Shown here piece after piece: positions 7,253-10,121 of a DNA stretch of 10,121 bases (the first letter of the stretch is position 1; each line of letters opens with the position of its first letter). Below the pieces are notes generated by a model, which saw nothing but the letters and a program-made list of their open reading frames with translations, was not told the origin of the DNA and searched no databases. The position numbers and the translations under genes are program-made. Source of the DNA: Lentimicrobiaceae bacterium (GTDB taxonomy: Bacteria > Bacteroidota > Bacteroidia > Bacteroidales > JALOCA01); the NCBI GenBank assembly GCA_023227965.1, contig JALOCA010000062.1:1-10121 (forward strand), written 5' to 3'.

Positions 7253-7864
7253 ATGGTAACATTAGGAATTAAAGACGAAAGTAGTTTCTTGTCATTGGTC
7301 AACCAAAAAAGCGGATGCAATGTATTGGAATGCTATCAATGTGGCAAATGTGCAGCTACCTGCCCTGTTTCGCAATTTATGGACATTACCCCGCGCCAGG
7401 TGATGCAATTCATTAAGTTGGGAATGAAAGACGAAGTTTACACCGTGAATTCGATGTGGTTTTGCCTTACCTGTTCTGCCTGTTCCGGTCGTTGTCCGAG
7501 GCAGATTGATATTCCGCGGGTAATGGAAGCCTGCCGCCATCTGGCAATGGAAGAAAACATGCAGTCAAGTTCTAAGGAAGTAAAAGACATCCGCCGTTTT
7601 CACGAAATTTTCCTCGACATGGTAAAACGCTATGGAAGAGGATATGAACTGCGCTTGATGGCGGAATTTAACATACGTACCCGCAATTTCTTTAAAGATA
7701 TGGCTCTTGCCCCGGCAGCTTTGGGCAAGGGGAAAATCAAACTTACCAGCGAAAAAATAAAATCAGTCAAAGCCATTCAACGTATGTTTAAAATGGCTGA
7801 AAAAATTGAAAAACAACATAATCAGGAAGTAAAAGAAGAAGCAGAACACAAACCGCAACACTGA
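7253..7864 (+). CDS. hdrC: Heterodisulfide reductase-like subunit C (HdrC), two [4Fe-4S] clusters
   Basis: HdrC relays electrons from HdrA to the catalytic subunit HdrB through two [4Fe-4S] clusters. The 203-residue product has both cluster motifs: C27, C30, C33, C37 with P38, and C71, C74, C77, C81 with P82. ITPRQVMQFIKLGMKDEV at 45-62 and the WFCLTCSACSGRCP stretch at 69-82 are typical of the family. The C-terminal third is helical and highly charged, ending in a run rich in lysine and glutamate, and has no clear function. There is no membrane segment, so this is the soluble type and not a membrane-bound HdrE/DsrM-linked one. The ATG at 7253 is the first in frame after the promoter region and has no Shine-Dalgarno sequence. 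hdrB follows after 40 bases. Confidence 0.93.
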   Translation: MVTLGIKDESSFLSLVNQKSGCNVLECYQCGKCAATCPVSQFMDITPRQVMQFIKLGMKDEVYTVNSMWFCLTCSACSGRCPRQIDIPRVMEACRHLAMEENMQSSSKEVKDIRRFHEIFLDMVKRYGRGYELRLMAEFNIRTRNFFKDMALAPAALGKGKIKLTSEKIKSVKAIQRMFKMAEKIEKQHNQEVKEEAEHKPQH

Positions 7865-7904
7865 TATTCCTGATTTTAAATTTAAAACAAGAAATTTGTT
7901 AAAA

Positions 7905-8840
7905 ATGAATAAATTAACTTATTTTCCCGGGTGTTCTGCCCACGGCACCAGCGAAGAATTTGACCATACACTGAAATTAGTCGCCAAGACGCTCGATATG
8001 GAACTGGAAGAAATAGCCGACTGGAATTGCTGCGGTGCCACTTCGGCACATGTGATGACAGAGACTCTTGCTTTGGCTCTGCCACTTCGGAACCTTGTTC
8101 TTGCCGAAAAAATGAACAACGATACCATGGCTATTCCTTGTGCTTCGTGTTATCAACGCCATAAAGTTACTCAATATGAACTTGCAAAAGACGCTTCGCT
8201 TGCCAAAAGAGTGGGTAAAGCAGTGGAAGAAGGTGCCTATACCGGTAAACTTGTCGTAAAATCCATGCTGCAATACGTTTACGAAGACATTGGGCTGGAA
8301 AAGATCAAAGAAAAAATAAAAAAACCTTTAACCGGGCTGAAAGTTGCCTGCTACTATGGATGCCTACTTACGCGCCCAAAAGATGTTACCCAGTTCGACT
8401 CTCCGGAATACCCCATGAGTATGGATCGTATAATGGAAGCTTTGGGAGCCAAAGCCGTTGATTTCGATTTCAAAACCGAATGCTGTGGTGCTTCCTTCTC
8501 TATCTCCGATACCGAAGTAGTTAATCAACTCAGTGGGAAAATACTTGAATATGCCAAAGCCAGCGGCGCAGATATGATAGTAGTTGCCTGCCCGCTTTGC
8601 CAGTCGAATCTCGACATGCGCCAGCCGGGCATCGAAAAAATGTTGGGAAAGAAAATTAGAATGCCGGTGTTGTATTTTACACAATTGTTGGCTCTTGCTT
8701 TTGGTTTTCCCGAAGAGGAATTGAAATTCAGCAAACACATTGTTCCGGTACAGGAAGCACTGAAAAACATCGGAAAAGAGCCCGAAAAAGAAGACGAAAA
8801 GAAAGTTAAAAAAACTGTTGAAACTGAGGAGGCTAAATAA
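7905..8840 (+). CDS. hdrB: Heterodisulfide reductase-like subunit B (HdrB), CCG-domain catalytic subunit
   Basis: In methanogens HdrB reduces the CoM-S-S-CoB heterodisulfide on two noncubane [4Fe-4S] clusters. In bacteria the substrate of HdrB-like proteins is mostly unknown. The 311-residue product has two complete CCG motifs: C10, C42, C43, C79, C82 and C153, C193, C194, C229, C232. These are the ten cysteines expected for both noncubane clusters. Typical surrounding text is PGC at 8-10, NCCGATSAH at 41-49, CASCYQRH at 79-86, ECCGASFS at 192-199 and CPLCQSN at 229-235. The last 25 residues are a lysine/glutamate-rich tail that looks disordered. I chose the ATG at 7905 because it puts PGC at the usual position; a TTG at 7896 is possible but unlikely. 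The stop overlaps the hdrA start by one base. Genes with a single CCG motif or an added glycolate-oxidase domain are excluded by the layout. Confidence 0.93.
   Translation: MNKLTYFPGCSAHGTSEEFDHTLKLVAKTLDMELEEIADWNCCGATSAHVMTETLALALPLRNLVLAEKMNNDTMAIPCASCYQRHKVTQYELAKDASLAKRVGKAVEEGAYTGKLVVKSMLQYVYEDIGLEKIKEKIKKPLTGLKVACYYGCLLTRPKDVTQFDSPEYPMSMDRIMEALGAKAVDFDFKTECCGASFSISDTEVVNQLSGKILEYAKASGADMIVVACPLCQSNLDMRQPGIEKMLGKKIRMPVLYFTQLLALAFGFPEEELKFSKHIVPVQEALKNIGKEPEKEDEKKVKKTVETEEAK
8826..8832 (+). promoter_or_regulatory. Shine-Dalgarno sequence for hdrA
   Basis: GAGGAGG lies within the last codons of hdrB, 7 bases ahead of the hdrA ATG at 8840. The stop and start codons share one base (TAATG). 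As at nuoJ, a strong ribosome binding site appears exactly where two genes overlap, in a region whose other starts lack one. Confidence 0.75.
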
Positions 8841-10121
8841 TGGCACGTGTAGGAGTTTTTGTATGTTTTTGCGGTGCCAACATTGGCGATTTTGTAGACG
8901 TTCCGCAGGTTACTGAAGAAATTAAAAAGATAAAAGACGTAAAGTTTGCTACCAATTATAAATACATGTGTTCCGACCCCGGTCAGGCACAGATACGTGA
9001 AGCCATAGTAGAACACAGGCTCACTTCGGTTGTGGTGGCTGCCTGTTCACCCCGAATGCACGAGAAGACTTTTCGGAAAGCATTGGTAGAAGCCGGATTA
9101 AATCCATATCTGCTCGAAATAGCAAACATCCGTGAGCACTCCTCATGGGTCCACCAGAAAGATAAAAAAAGTGCAACCGAAAAAGCCGCCGATCTCGTCA
9201 GGATGGCAGTAGCCAAATCAATGGCAAATGAGCAGTTGTACGAAATTTCAGTCCCAATCACCAAAAAAGCTTTAGTTATCGGAGGAGGGATAGCCGGCAT
9301 CCAGGCAGCACTCGACATTGCCGATGCACACATTCCGGTGGTTTTGGTAGAAAAAAGCCCTTCTATCGGTGGGCGTATGGCTCAGTTGGACGAAACTTTT
9401 CCTACACTCGACTGCTCGCAGTGTATCCTTACTCCGAGAATGGTTGACGTTGCTACTCATCCCTACATTGAATTGATTCCTTATTCTGAAGTAACCGAAC
9501 TCGAAGGTTTTGTTGGAAATTATAAGGTAAAAATCAAGAAAAAAGCTTCTTACGTTAACTTTTCATCCTGTACTGGATGTGGAGCCTGCAACCAGAAATG
9601 CCCGGTGAAGGTTGCAAACGAGTTTAACCTCGGACACGACAAACGTAAAGCCATTTATTCTCCATTCCCACAGGCAGTACCTAACAAACCGGTAATTGAT
9701 GCCGAACACTGCCTGATGCTAACCAAAGGTAAATGTGGAATCTGCAAAAAGGTTTGCGAAAAGGGCTCTATTGATTATGAAATGCAGGATGAAATCATCG
9801 AACGCGAAATAGGTGCAGTGGTAGTAGCTACGGGATACCGCCTTTACGATCCTAAACCCTATGAAGAATATGGTGTGGGAAGGTTTAAAGATGTTATTTC
9901 CTCACTCGATTTTGAACGTATGGTTTCCGCAAGCGGACCTACCAACGGCTTGCCAATTCGTCCTTCGGATGGTGAAGTGCCCAAAAATGTTGTTTTCATC
10001 AAATGTGTAGGCTCACGCGACGAAGCCAAGGGCATCGAATTCTGTTCTAAGATATGCTGCATGTACACCGCCAAGCATGCCATGCTACTGCATCACAAAG
10101 TTCACGATTCAAAAGCTTATG
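8840..10121 (+). CDS. hdrA: Heterodisulfide reductase-like subunit A (HdrA), FAD and Fe-S protein, 3' end cut off
   Basis: HdrA is the flavin subunit that takes up electrons and, in bifurcating complexes, splits them between ferredoxin and HdrBC. The frame is open from the ATG to the window edge, giving the first 427 residues; the usual length is about 650 or more. The N-terminal domain has VCFCG at 8-12, YMCSDPGQ at 42-49 and ACSPRMHE at 68-75, as in methanogen HdrA. The FAD-binding loop VIGGGIAGIQAAL is at 146-158, followed by GGRMAQLDETFPTLDCSQC at 177-195. An inserted ferredoxin domain has C244, C247, C250, C254 with P255, then C291, C299, C302, C306. The second FAD region contains VVVATGY at 327-333. 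FIKCVGSRD at 386-394 and FCSKICCMYTAKHA at 401-414 are also family hallmarks. Whether the missing part includes further ferredoxin or MvhD-like domains cannot be seen. The start is fixed by the ribosome binding site and by the overlap with hdrB. Confidence 0.94.
   Translation, partial: MARVGVFVCFCGANIGDFVDVPQVTEEIKKIKDVKFATNYKYMCSDPGQAQIREAIVEHRLTSVVVAACSPRMHEKTFRKALVEAGLNPYLLEIANIREHSSWVHQKDKKSATEKAADLVRMAVAKSMANEQLYEISVPITKKALVIGGGIAGIQAALDIADAHIPVVLVEKSPSIGGRMAQLDETFPTLDCSQCILTPRMVDVATHPYIELIPYSEVTELEGFVGNYKVKIKKKASYVNFSSCTGCGACNQKCPVKVANEFNLGHDKRKAIYSPFPQAVPNKPVIDAEHCLMLTKGKCGICKKVCEKGSIDYEMQDEIIEREIGAVVVATGYRLYDPKPYEEYGVGRFKDVISSLDFERMVSASGPTNGLPIRPSDGEVPKNVVFIKCVGSRDEAKGIEFCSKICCMYTAKHAMLLHHKVHDSKAY

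Noticed and set aside
7896..7904. TTG start three codons ahead of the hdrB ATG
   Set aside because: No ribosome binding site favours it, and the ATG at 7905 gives the usual distance to the first CCG-motif cysteine.
8364..9016. Two minus-strand open frames of about 160 residues over hdrB and hdrA
   Set aside because: Both are antisense to genes with unmistakable cysteine motifs. They are rich in Phe and Ser, as expected from the reverse complement of lysine- and glutamate-rich coding sequence.
10000..10121. Apparent absence of a stop codon for hdrA
   Set aside because: The frame stays open with family-typical sequence up to the last base, so the gene is cut by the window edge and is not frameshifted.

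Overview
The window looks like an anaerobic member of the Bacteroidota, probably Bacteroidales-like. The evidence is AT-rich DNA with A/T-rich start regions that mostly lack a Shine-Dalgarno sequence, a TAnnTTTG-type -7 promoter element ahead of hdrC, and the general character of the Nuo proteins. The taxonomic call is an inference. Every supported gene lies on the + strand, and gaps are short except for one of 149 bases.

Bases 2-6753 hold the membrane half of a respiratory complex I (NADH:quinone oxidoreductase-type) operon, in the order nuoH (3' part only), nuoI, nuoJ, nuoK, nuoL, nuoM, nuoN. NuoH and NuoI form the quinone-site/Fe-S connection. NuoJ and NuoK form the proton-channel linker. 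NuoL, NuoM and NuoN are the three antiporter-like pumps. Nothing upstream of nuoH is visible, so the presence of the NADH-oxidising NuoEFG module cannot be judged here; none of its genes lies downstream of nuoN. NuoM carries leucine where the TM7 pump lysine normally sits, while NuoL and NuoN keep that lysine.

Bases 6765-7103, 11 bases after nuoN, encode a 112-residue soluble protein that I do not recognise. Bases 7104-7252 are the only sizeable gap. They contain a candidate Bacteroidota promoter and a perfect 16-bp palindrome near its expected transcription start.

Bases 7253-10121 hold hdrC, hdrB and hdrA (hdrA runs off the right edge), encoding a bacterial heterodisulfide-reductase-like complex. 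HdrA is the FAD/Fe-S electron entry and branching subunit, HdrC is the two-cluster relay, and HdrB has all ten cysteines for two noncubane [4Fe-4S] clusters. With its own promoter this may be a separate transcription unit. Its position straight after complex I suggests that the two systems share an electron carrier such as ferredoxin or NADH, which is an inference. No RNA genes, mobile elements, CRISPR arrays or convincing terminators were seen.
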